Part shown: positions 1-5,620 of the stretch, in pieces
How positions within the stretch are numbered: position 1 is the stretch's first letter
Layout: each line of letters starts with the position of its first letter
Origin: DATAQC01 sp051001215
GTDB lineage: Bacteria; Actinomycetota; Acidimicrobiia; Acidimicrobiales; AC-14
DNA: 7,524 bases
Assembly: GCA_051001215.1 (NCBI GenBank)
Contig: JBPCNP010000097.1
Span: 1 to 7,524 of the forward strand
Direction: 5' to 3'
The notes under the pieces: model-generated
The model's database searches: none
What the model saw: only the letters and a program-made list of their open reading frames with translations
Told to the model about the DNA's origin: nothing
Position numbers and translations under genes: made by a program

Positions 1-133
1 CCTGCCCGCTGGGAGCATTGGCGTCGGCCGGGTTGTCGACCTCGGCGGCCAGAGCGGGGTCGGTGATGTCCTCGGCCGGCGGGGACGCCGGCTCGTCCCG
101 GTGCTCCTCGGGCCCCGGCTCAGTCGACGACAA
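1..133 (-). CDS. nuoC: NADH-quinone oxidoreductase subunit C, N-terminal fragment
   Basis: This is the first 44 codons of a gene that runs off the left edge. The identity rests mainly on position directly after nuoB, because the visible part is only an acidic, Pro/Ala-rich N-terminal extension (begins MSSTEPGPEE) and no conserved NuoC domain is in view. A NuoCD fusion cannot be excluded. The chosen start is a TTG at 133-131, which overlaps the end of nuoB by 14 bases. It is chosen because GAGGTGATC, a 9-base match to the anti-Shine-Dalgarno, lies at 145-137. Overlap with nuoB suggests translational coupling. NuoC is a peripheral-arm subunit of complex I on the cytoplasmic side. Confidence 0.7.
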   Translation of the reverse strand, partial: MSSTEPGPEEHRDEPASPPAEDITDPALAAEVDNPADANAPSGQ

Positions 134-632
134 TGGGATCACCTCGCCAGCGCTCGGCCATGTCCTCGCCTCGGATGCGCTGCTGGAGCAACACGATGCC
201 CTCGAGGAGGGCCTCGGGGCGGGGAGGGCAGCCGGGGACATAGACGTCGACGGGAATGATCTGGTCGACGCCCTTGGTGACCGAGTACGAATCCCAGTAG
301 GGGCCGCCGCAGTTGGCGCACGATCCCATTGAGATGACGTACTTGGGGTCGGGCATCTGCTCCCAGAGGCGGCGGATGGCCGGGGCCATCTTGTCTGTGA
401 CGGTGCCGGAGATCACGACCAGATCGGCCTGGCGGGGGCCGGCGGGGAAGGGGATGACCCCGAGGCGCATGACGTCGTAGCGCGGCGACCCGAAGGCCGC
501 CCCCATCTCGATGGCGCAGCACGCCAGGCCCCACTGGTACACCCAGAGGGAGTACTTGCGGCTGTAGTTGAGGAGCCAGGTGAGGGGCTTGAAGGCCTTG
601 CCCGACAGGCCCCCGCGCTCGACTACACCCAC
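120..632 (-). CDS. nuoB: NADH-quinone oxidoreductase subunit B (complex I, N2 cluster)
   Basis: This encodes 170 residues, the usual NuoB length. NuoB carries the terminal [4Fe-4S] cluster N2, which passes electrons to quinone where the peripheral and membrane arms of complex I meet. The sequence shows the paired cysteines (C38, C39 in GLACCAIEM), then GSCANCGG with C105 and C108, and VPGCPPRPE with C135. Family knowledge assigns C38, C39, C105 and C135 as the N2 ligands; C108 is an extra cysteine where many homologues have serine. The start is the GTG at 632, inside the last codons of nuoA (10-base overlap) and preceded by AAGGGAG at 646-640. The reading frame stays open upstream to an ATG at 1034, but that stretch lies antiparallel to nothing conserved and merely shadows nuoA in another frame. 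Confidence 0.95.
   Translation of the reverse strand: MGVVERGGLSGKAFKPLTWLLNYSRKYSLWVYQWGLACCAIEMGAAFGSPRYDVMRLGVIPFPAGPRQADLVVISGTVTDKMAPAIRRLWEQMPDPKYVISMGSCANCGGPYWDSYSVTKGVDQIIPVDVYVPGCPPRPEALLEGIVLLQQRIRGEDMAERWRGDPIVVD
137..145 (-). promoter_or_regulatory. Strong Shine-Dalgarno for nuoC inside nuoB
   Basis: On the minus strand this reads GAGGTGATC, complementary to the usual 3' end of bacterial 16S rRNA over nine bases. The GAGG core is 8 nt from the TTG at 133. It decides the nuoC start, as no ATG or GTG is suitably placed. Confidence 0.7.
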
Positions 633-988
633 CGCAGCACTCCCTTGCGCCAGGCGTAGACCAGGCCCAGCGCGAGGATGAAGATGAACACGACCATCTC
701 GACCAGGCCGAACACCGACAGCGCCTCGAGGCGGACGGCCCAGGGGAAGATGAAGGCCGCCTCCACGTCGAACATCACGAAGAGCAGGGCGAACACGTAG
801 TAGCGGATCTGGCTCTGCGACCAGCCCACACCCACCGGATCGACCCCACACTCGTAGTTGATGTACTTCTGGGCCTGGGGCCGGGTGGGGCGGATCAGCT
901 TGCCCAGGCTGAGCATGCCGCCCACCATCAAGAAGGCGGCGCCGCAGAAGACGGCGACGGTCAGGTACTGGCGCAGGAAATCCGACAC
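623..988 (-). CDS. nuoA: NADH-quinone oxidoreductase subunit A (complex I membrane subunit)
   Basis: This 121-residue protein has three predicted membrane helices (about 8-29, 63-84 and 91-112). NuoA is a small membrane-arm subunit near the quinone site. Hallmarks seen are YECGVDP at 45-51 in the loop after helix 1, and RYYVFALLFVMFDVEAAFIFPWA at about 62-84 (a single membrane stretch containing the conserved acidic pair D74 and E76). The start is GTG at 988. No other in-frame start exists nearby and no Shine-Dalgarno is visible. Instead a TAnnnT hexamer lies 7 nt upstream, so the transcript may begin at the GTG itself. nuoA opens the nuo operon, with nuoB overlapping its end. The preceding protease gene stops 77 bases upstream. 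Confidence 0.96.
   Translation of the reverse strand: MSDFLRQYLTVAVFCGAAFLMVGGMLSLGKLIRPTRPQAQKYINYECGVDPVGVGWSQSQIRYYVFALLFVMFDVEAAFIFPWAVRLEALSVFGLVEMVVFIFILALGLVYAWRKGVLRWV
640..646 (-). promoter_or_regulatory. Shine-Dalgarno deciding the nuoB start
   Basis: AAGGGAG on the minus strand, within the nuoA coding region, sits 7 nt before the GTG at 632. It supports that GTG over any longer version of nuoB. Confidence 0.6.
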
Positions 989-995
989 GCGGCCG

Positions 996-1025
996 AGCGT
1001 ACTGAAGCCAGCGCCCGACCGCCAA
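996..1025 (-). promoter_or_regulatory. Probable leaderless promoter of the nuo operon
   Basis: On the minus strand TTGGCG (1025-1020) and TACGCT (1001-996) are separated by 18 bases. They fit a sigma-70-type -35 (four of six bases) and a TAnnnT -10. The -10 ends 7 nt before the nuoA GTG, which would put the transcript start at or next to the start codon. The absence of a Shine-Dalgarno agrees with this. Confidence 0.45.
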
Positions 1026-1065
1026 GACGTGCATCCTCCCCCCTCGTTCTGGTCGACAGTGGCGG

Positions 1066-2433
1066 CTAGGGCCGAGGCGGTTGGGCCCCGTGCCCGCCGG
1101 TCATGCGGGCCGTTACGGCCTGGTAGCGGGCGGTGCCCCGGATGGGGGCCAGGTCGGGGTCGTCGCCGGCCAGGGCGGCGTCGGAGAAGCCGGCCTCGAC
1201 GGCCCGCTCCAGCCAGTCGAGGGCCTCGTCAGGCCGGCCCGCCCGGGCCCAGCTGCAGGCCACGTCGTAGGCCACGTGGGCGGGATCCTCGACGCCTGCA
1301 GCCATGGCCCGCTGCCCGGCCACGGCCGCTTCGGCGAACCGGCCGGTGACGAACAGGTGGGACTGCAGCGCCACGACGGCGATGGCACCGGCGCCGGGGG
1401 TGGTCAACAGGCGGTCGACCAGTTCGTCCACCACGCCGGCCCGACCGACGGCGGCGGCCACGATCACGCTCCACGGACCCGAGTTGGTACGGGCGAAGGC
1501 GTCGGCCAAGGCGCCGAGGGCGTCGCCCGTCCGACCCTCGTCCAGCGCCATCGTGCCGATCAGAAAGCCGTTGACGGCCACCCCGCGGGGCATGGCCTCC
1601 AGAATCTCCCTCGCCGCGGACACCCCCCCGGTGCCCAACCGGGCCCAGGCCTTCAGCTCGACGGCCGCCGCGACCACGTCGGGGGCGGGCGCCGGGGCCA
1701 TGGACAACACCCGGTCGGCGGCCGCCATGGCGGCGTCGACGTCGTTGGCGATGAGGGCCTGGTAACCCGCCACCAGGGGTTCGCGCTGGCGGGTCAGCCG
1801 CTCGTCGCGCAGTGCCGAGTAGTTCTGGGCGATGAAGAACAGGGCGAACAGCGACCCGAACACGTAGTTCAGCTGGTAGGCGAGCAGGGCGGCGACCGCA
1901 GCCACGGCGATCGACACCTTGTGGGCCAGTCGCTGGCCGTCCTCGCCCCTGAAGCGACGCAACAACGACGCCGCCACCTGTCCCCCGTCGAGGGGCAGCA
2001 CGGGCAGGAGGTTGACGCCCGACCAGGCGACGTTCACGAACACCAGCTCCCGCAGTACCAGATCCCAGGTCGACGAGGACCCAGCCGGGTCGCCGAGCAG
2101 GAAGGCGGGGACGCCCAGCAGGATCAGCCCGGTGAGGGGGCCGGCCAGGCTCACGACGATGTCGGCGCCCCCGGCCAGGGGCCCTGACCCCGAGGTCAGC
2201 CCGCCCATGCCCTGCAACACGATGCGGGGATGCTGGCCGTACAGGCGGAAGGCCACGGCGTGGGCCAGCTCGTGCAGCAGCACCGACACGAACACCACCG
2301 CCACCCAGCTGACAATGAAGACGAGCGTGCCACCCCCGAACCCGAGCAGGGCTGCGATCAGGAAGAACGAGGCATCGACGTGCACCGGGATGCCGAAGAT
2401 GCGAAAGCGCAGACCAGCGGCCACTCGAGCCAC
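1066..2433 (-). CDS. M50 (site-2 protease) family membrane zinc metalloprotease with C-terminal helical repeats
   Basis: This 455-residue protein joins two parts. Residues 1 to about 210 form the membrane protease: hydrophobic segments near 22-31, 36-53, 93-114, 127-145 and 175-201, the zinc motif HELAH at 54-58 (catalytic E55), and NLLPVLPLDGG at 141-151, whose D149 is the third zinc ligand in this family. GIPVHVD near the N-terminus is also typical. Residues from about 215 onward are soluble, Ala-rich and helical. The last part (YDVACSWARAGRPDEALDWL and following) resembles a tetratricopeptide repeat. M50 enzymes cleave membrane or membrane-bound proteins within the bilayer; the substrate here is unknown. 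It begins 33 bases after recR. Two GTG starts compete: 2433 gives the longest form, while 2424 has a TAnnnT hexamer 7 nt upstream and is equally good. Neither has a Shine-Dalgarno. Confidence 0.88.
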   Translation of the reverse strand: MARVAAGLRFRIFGIPVHVDASFFLIAALLGFGGGTLVFIVSWVAVVFVSVLLHELAHAVAFRLYGQHPRIVLQGMGGLTSGSGPLAGGADIVVSLAGPLTGLILLGVPAFLLGDPAGSSSTWDLVLRELVFVNVAWSGVNLLPVLPLDGGQVAASLLRRFRGEDGQRLAHKVSIAVAAVAALLAYQLNYVFGSLFALFFIAQNYSALRDERLTRQREPLVAGYQALIANDVDAAMAAADRVLSMAPAPAPDVVAAAVELKAWARLGTGGVSAAREILEAMPRGVAVNGFLIGTMALDEGRTGDALGALADAFARTNSGPWSVIVAAAVGRAGVVDELVDRLLTTPGAGAIAVVALQSHLFVTGRFAEAAVAGQRAMAAGVEDPAHVAYDVACSWARAGRPDEALDWLERAVEAGFSDAALAGDDPDLAPIRGTARYQAVTARMTGGHGAQPPRP

Positions 2434-2437
2434 CGTA
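2432..2437 (-). promoter_or_regulatory. Possible leaderless -10 element for the M50 protease
   Basis: TACGGT on the minus strand ends 7 nt before the GTG at 2424, the same arrangement as at nuoA and dnaX. No convincing -35 is present. If used, translation would start at residue 4 of the longest form. Confidence 0.35.
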
Positions 2438-2466
2438 GGGGACGGCCCGTCGCCGGCCCGATCACC

Positions 2467-3066
2467 TCACCCGTCCAGCTCGCGCCGGCCTTCCAGGGCA
2501 CGACCCAGGGTCAGCTCGTCGGCGTACTCGAGGTCACCGCCGACGGGCAGGCCGCTGGCGATGCGGGTGACGCGAAGGCCGAGGGGTTTCAGCAGCCGGG
2601 CCAGGTACATGGCCGTCGCCTCGCCTTCGATGTTGGGGTTGGTGCACAGGATGATCTCGGTGATCTCCTCGATCCGGATGCGAGCGAGGAGCTCCTTGAC
2701 CCGCAGCTGGTCGGGGCCGATGCCCTCGAGGGGGCTGATGGCGCCCTGGAGCACGTGGTAGCGACCCTTGAACTCCTGGGTCTTCTCCACCGCCACCACG
2801 TCGCGCGGCTCTTCGACCACGCACACGACGGTCGTGTCGCGACGGGTGTCGAGGCAGATGCCGCACTCCTCGCCCTCGCACACGTTGAAGCAGCGCGTGC
2901 AGAACGAGACCCGCTCCTTGGCCTCGGTGATGCTGCGGGCCAGGCGCAGGGCGTCGTCGAGCGGCAGCTTCAGCAGGTGAAACGCGATTCGCTGCGCCGA
3001 CTTCGGGCCGACCCCGGGGAGGCGGCCCAACTCGTCGATGAGGCTCTGGACAGGGGCGGCGTACAG
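2467..3066 (-). CDS. recR: Recombination mediator RecR
   Basis: RecR works with RecO (and RecF) to load RecA on single-stranded DNA at gaps. From the chosen start the protein is 199 residues, matching the usual length. In order it shows the helix-hairpin-helix region (RLPGVGPKSAQR at 15-26), a four-cysteine zinc finger (C56, C59, C68, C71), and a Toprim domain with the acidic pair E85/E86, HVLQGAISPLEGIGPD at 104-119 and TNPNIEGEAT at 142-151. The start is CTG at 3066 giving LYAAPVQSLIDELGR, which aligns with the family N-terminus (typically M-Y-x-x-x-V-Q-x-L-I-x-E-L), with GGAG at 3079-3076 upstream. The only upstream in-frame ATG (3141) would add 25 unrelated residues and overlap ebfC by 56 bases. 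It lies in the conserved dnaX-ebfC-recR order, 19 bases after the ebfC stop. Confidence 0.93.
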   Translation of the reverse strand: MYAAPVQSLIDELGRLPGVGPKSAQRIAFHLLKLPLDDALRLARSITEAKERVSFCTRCFNVCEGEECGICLDTRRDTTVVCVVEEPRDVVAVEKTQEFKGRYHVLQGAISPLEGIGPDQLRVKELLARIRIEEITEIILCTNPNIEGEATAMYLARLLKPLGLRVTRIASGLPVGGDLEYADELTLGRALEGRRELDG

Positions 3067-3075
3067 GTGTGGGTG

Positions 3076-3079
3076 CTCC
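3076..3079 (-). promoter_or_regulatory. Shine-Dalgarno supporting a CTG start of recR
   Basis: GGAG on the minus strand lies between the ebfC stop and recR, 9 nt before the CTG at 3066. No ATG, GTG or TTG is present in that frame between 3141 and 3066. Confidence 0.5.
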
Positions 3080-3085
3080 GGGCGC

Positions 3086-3424
3086 TCAGCCCAGCAGGCC
3101 CCCGCCGAGGCCCCCCAGATCGAAACCGCCCATGGCCGCATCGTTGATCTTGGCCGCCTGAGCCATGCCGTCGTGAATGGCGGCCAGGATCAGGTCCTCG
3201 AGCATGCCCACGTCGTCGGGATCGACGGCCGAGGGGTCGATCGAGACACTGCGGAACTCCATCCCGCCCGTGACCCGCATCTTGACGACGCCGCCACCGG
3301 CCTGGCCCTCGACCTCCTTCTCGGCCGCCTCGTCGCGGGCCGACAGGAGCTGTTCCTGCATCTTCTGGGCCTGCTTCAGCAGCTCGCTCATGTCGGGCTG
3401 TTGGGGTACTCCTGGCTTTGCCAC
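3086..3424 (-). CDS. ebfC: YbaB/EbfC family nucleoid-associated protein
   Basis: This 112-residue protein belongs to the YbaB/EbfC family of small dimeric DNA-binding proteins. The core MSELLKQAQKMQEQLLSARD (12-31) is the long N-terminal helix. It is followed by a strand region with GGGVVKMRVTGGMEF, and then LEDLILAAIHDGMAQAAKIN. The C-terminus is a short Gly/Leu-rich tail. The GTG start at 3424 is chosen because GGAGGAG at 3436-3430 lies 5 nt upstream and overlaps the end of dnaX. The ATG at residue 12 is the alternative. Only two bases separate it from the dnaX stop, so the two genes are almost certainly co-transcribed. The precise cellular role is not settled for most members. Confidence 0.95.
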   Translation of the reverse strand: MAKPGVPQQPDMSELLKQAQKMQEQLLSARDEAAEKEVEGQAGGGVVKMRVTGGMEFRSVSIDPSAVDPDDVGMLEDLILAAIHDGMAQAAKINDAAMGGFDLGGLGGGLLG

Positions 3425-3426
3425 CG

Positions 3427-5469
3427 CTACTCCTCCACCACCTGGGCGCCCTCGAAGGCTCGCATGACGTGATCTAGGGGTGAGGCTAGCTCGCCGGGAG
3501 GAGCGTCCCGGAGGTCGTTCGTGTCGACCTCGTCGTCGGGCGGCGGCGCAGCGTCGGCGCCCGTCGGAGCCGGCGCGTTGCCCTCCGTGCCCAGCCGTAG
3601 GGGGATGGGCCGGCCGAAGTGGGCGGACAGGGCCTCCTCGGCGACCCCGCGCACCTCCTCACAGCGGTCTCGGTGCACGGCGTTGGGCAGGGCGAACACC
3701 GCCACCCCGTCGGCCGCGGACACGAAGCGCCCGACCTGGAAGCGCACCGCCGCCCTCCTGGGCAGCGCCCCCAGGACGTGGTCGCCCCAGGCCAGGGTAA
3801 GGGCATCGCGAGACGGGAACTTGGCCGTCTCGGAGGCGGGAGCGGCCTGGGCCGCAGTCGCAGGCGCAGACTCGAGGGGGCTGGCAGGCGGGGGGCTGGC
3901 CGGCGGGGGGCTGGCCGGCGGGGCCGGCGGGTCGGGAGGGGACACAGCTCCGGCGGCGGAGGCCGGGGCACCGGTGCCCGGCTCGGGTGGAGCAGGCCGG
4001 CGTGAGGGATCGGAGGGGGGCGGGGAGGGGGGCGGTGGCGGCCGGCGCCCACCCGCCCCGCCCGACGCCCCGGGCCGCCGGCTCGCGCCCAGGGTTTGGC
4101 GGACGGCCGACGCCGGTCCCGCCCGGGCGCCGCCCTCGGCTGAGGCCGCGGGAGGGGCGGCGGGAACCTGTGCCGGTGGGGCAGGTGCCGGCGGGGCGTC
4201 GTCGCCGTTCGGCGTCGGCTCCGCCCCCTCGGATGCCTCGACAGCGGTGGGGGCGGCAGCGGCGGGGGGGGCGGGGGGCGGGGGTTGGGGGGCGGGCGGG
4301 GCGGCCATCGGTTGTAGCCGGGGTTGGGCGGCCGAGGGATGGGCCGCCGCCGCTCCCGTGCCGAGGGCCGACACCAACCGTTCGAGGCGTTCGAGGCGTT
4401 CGAGGATGGCTGCCGGCGACACGTCGACCTCGGGCCGGCACAGCCGGACCAGGGCGACGTCGAGCAGCACCCGGGGATCGGGCGCGTCACGCATGGCGAT
4501 CAGCGTGTCGCCCAGCACCTCCATGGCCCGCACCGCGGCAGCAGGCCCGAGACGGCGACCCTGGGCCTCCACCCGCGCCAGGTCGTCGTCGGGCAGACCC
4601 ACCAGGCCCCGGCTCATGGTGACCAGGAAGGCCTGGCGGAGATGCTCGAACACCTGGCGGGTGAGCTGTCGGGAATCGTGGCCGGCACCACAGCGCTCGG
4701 CCACGAACAGAAGGGCTTGGCCGGCGTCGCGCTCGACCAGCGCCTCGATGAGCTCGTCGGTGCCGGGCGGCTCGTGGTCGATACCGCCGGCGGCGGCCAC
4801 CTGGTCGAGCACCGACAGGGCGTCGCGAGCTGACCCGTTGCCTCGCCGGGCCACCATGTCGATGGCCTCCGGGGCGACGTCGAGGCCGGCGTCAGCGGCT
4901 ACCTCCTGCAACAGCTCGACCAGCAGGGCAGCCGGGAACAAGCGGAACTCGAAGTGCTGGGTGCGGCTCTGGATGGTGAGGAGCACCTTCTGGGACTCGG
5001 TGGTGGCCAGCACGAACACCACGTGGGCCGGTGGCTCCTCGAGCGTCTTCAGGAGGGTGTTGGCCGCCTCGGTGGTGAGCATGTGGACCTCGTCGACGAT
5101 GTAGACCTTCCACCGTCCCGGGGTGCCCAGCGATACGCGGGCGACCAGCTCGCGCATGGCGTCGATACCCCGGTTTGATGCCGCGTCGAGCTCGATGACG
5201 TCGAGGGAACGGCCGTTGGTGATCTCGGTGCAGGACGCGCACCGCCCGCAGGGCTCACCGTCTTCGGGGGCGGTGCAGTTGAGAGCCTTGGCCAGGATGC
5301 GGGCCGTGGAGGTCTTGCCCGTGCCCCGGGGCCCGCTGAACAGGTAGGCGTGGGCCACGCTGTCGGTGCGCACCGCGTTGCGGAGGGTGTGAGTGACGTG
5401 GTCCTGGCCGCGGACCTCGGCGAAGCGCTGCGGCCGGTACCGCCGGTACAGCGACTGGAACGCAGACAC
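3427..5469 (-). CDS. dnaX: DNA polymerase III subunit gamma/tau (clamp loader ATPase)
   Basis: This 680-residue protein is the AAA+ motor of the clamp loader, which opens and places the beta sliding clamp and, through tau, ties it to the polymerase. The sequence shows a Walker A (GPRGTGKT, 46-53), a zinc module (C65, C74, C77, C80), a Walker B (VYIVDEVHML, 122-131) and the sensor/arginine-finger region IQSRTQHFEFR near 166-176. The helical collar follows up to about 365 and ends in a short LERLERLER repeat. Residues of about 366-548 are an unusually long Pro/Ala-rich linker. About 549-650 resembles the C-terminal tau domain (TLAWGDHVLGALPRRAAVRF), then an acidic tail. The GTG start at 5469 begins MSAFQSLYRRYRPQRF, as in homologues. 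It has no Shine-Dalgarno but has a TAnnnT hexamer 7 nt upstream. dnaX is first in the dnaX-ebfC-recR group. Confidence 0.97.
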   Translation of the reverse strand: MSAFQSLYRRYRPQRFAEVRGQDHVTHTLRNAVRTDSVAHAYLFSGPRGTGKTSTARILAKALNCTAPEDGEPCGRCASCTEITNGRSLDVIELDAASNRGIDAMRELVARVSLGTPGRWKVYIVDEVHMLTTEAANTLLKTLEEPPAHVVFVLATTESQKVLLTIQSRTQHFEFRLFPAALLVELLQEVAADAGLDVAPEAIDMVARRGNGSARDALSVLDQVAAAGGIDHEPPGTDELIEALVERDAGQALLFVAERCGAGHDSRQLTRQVFEHLRQAFLVTMSRGLVGLPDDDLARVEAQGRRLGPAAAVRAMEVLGDTLIAMRDAPDPRVLLDVALVRLCRPEVDVSPAAILERLERLERLVSALGTGAAAAHPSAAQPRLQPMAAPPAPQPPPPAPPAAAAPTAVEASEGAEPTPNGDDAPPAPAPPAQVPAAPPAASAEGGARAGPASAVRQTLGASRRPGASGGAGGRRPPPPPSPPPSDPSRRPAPPEPGTGAPASAAGAVSPPDPPAPPASPPPASPPPASPLESAPATAAQAAPASETAKFPSRDALTLAWGDHVLGALPRRAAVRFQVGRFVSAADGVAVFALPNAVHRDRCEEVRGVAEEALSAHFGRPIPLRLGTEGNAPAPTGADAAPPPDDEVDTNDLRDAPPGELASPLDHVMRAFEGAQVVEE
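3430..3436 (-). promoter_or_regulatory. Shine-Dalgarno of ebfC
   Basis: GGAGGAG on the minus strand encodes the last residues of dnaX and lies 5 nt before the ebfC GTG at 3424. It favours GTG over the ATG 11 codons downstream. Confidence 0.65.
3876..3928 (-). repeat. 15-bp tandem repeat in the dnaX linker
   Basis: About three and a half copies of a 15-bp unit encode PPPAS repeats. Copies at 3890-3904 and 3905-3919 are identical, 3876-3889 differs slightly, and a partial copy follows. In-frame copy-number change would alter only linker length. Confidence 0.8.
4006..4032 (+). repeat. Second G-quadruplex-like cluster in the dnaX linker
   Basis: G-runs of 3, 6, 4 and 6 on the plus strand have loops of 6, 1 and 1 bases. 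It lies about 230 bases from the first cluster, also in the DnaX linker-coding region. Confidence 0.45.
4264..4292 (+). repeat. G-quadruplex-like cluster in the dnaX linker
   Basis: The plus strand, which is the dnaX template, carries G-runs of 8, 6, 5 and 6 separated by loops of only 1, 1 and 2 bases. This meets the usual intramolecular G4 pattern with very short loops. It encodes part of the Pro-rich linker (about residues 393-402). Confidence 0.6.
4379..4405 (-). repeat. Three perfect 9-bp repeats in dnaX (LERLERLER)
   Basis: Three identical copies of cgttcgagg (plus-strand reading) encode LER repeats at the junction of the helical collar and the Pro-rich linker. Confidence 0.8.
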
Positions 5470-5476
5470 GGCCGAG

Positions 5477-5482
5477 AGGCTA
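5477..5482 (-). promoter_or_regulatory. Probable leaderless -10 element of dnaX
   Basis: TAGCCT on the minus strand ends 7 nt before the dnaX GTG at 5469. No Shine-Dalgarno lies between them and no clear -35 is visible. It would drive dnaX-ebfC-recR. Confidence 0.45.
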
Positions 5483-5564
5483 TTCCACGGCTGCGACAGC
5501 CACGAGATCGATCCGGTCCCTCAGCGCCATCATCGAGCGCCGATGTTGCAAATCTGGTCCGGGG

Positions 5565-5570
5565 TAGAAT
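5565..5570 (+). promoter_or_regulatory. Probable -10 element of the phosphatase/coiled-coil gene
   Basis: TAGAAT matches the sigma-70 -10 consensus at five of six positions. It would give a leader of roughly 45 nt before the GTG at 5621. No -35 at a normal distance stands out. It is divergent from the dnaX element about 83 bases away. Confidence 0.4.
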
Positions 5571-5612
5571 GACCTCCAACGCGCTGGTCGATTCACGGGT
5601 AGGGCATTGCTT

Positions 5613-5618
5613 GGAGGG
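5613..5618 (+). promoter_or_regulatory. Shine-Dalgarno-like GGAGGG before the phosphatase gene
   Basis: This G-rich motif lies only 2 nt from the GTG at 5621, closer than usual. It is the only ribosome-site-like sequence near the gene's possible starts. Confidence 0.4.
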
Positions 5619-5620
5619 AC

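Noticed and set aside
633..1034. Upstream extension of the nuoB frame to an ATG at 1034 with a G-rich motif beside it
   Set aside because: The extra 134 residues are Arg/Pro/Gly-rich out-of-frame reading of nuoA. The G-rich motif directly touches the ATG, leaving no spacing for a ribosome site.
1081..2187. Long plus-strand open frame (368 codons) opposite the M50 protease
   Set aside because: The product is Gly/His/Gln-rich low-complexity sequence with no family resemblance, and the opposite strand has a clear protease.
4264..4271. C8 run in dnaX mRNA as a slippage site making a short gamma form
   Set aside because: Both alternative frames stay open for over 600 bases beyond it, so slippage would not give a prompt gamma-like stop. 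No A-rich slippery heptamer is visible.
3521..5104. Long plus-strand open frame (527 codons) opposite dnaX
   Set aside because: It mirrors the dnaX coding strand; its Ser/Arg/Gly-rich product has no recognisable domain.
5480..5533. Seventeen-codon open frame upstream of dnaX (MMALRDRIDLVAVAAVE)
   Set aside because: It has no ribosome site, and its stop codon falls in the proposed -10 element, so it would lie upstream of the transcript.
5546..5551. TTGCAA as a -35 box for the plus-strand gene
   Set aside because: Only 13 bases separate it from TAGAAT, too short for a normal promoter.
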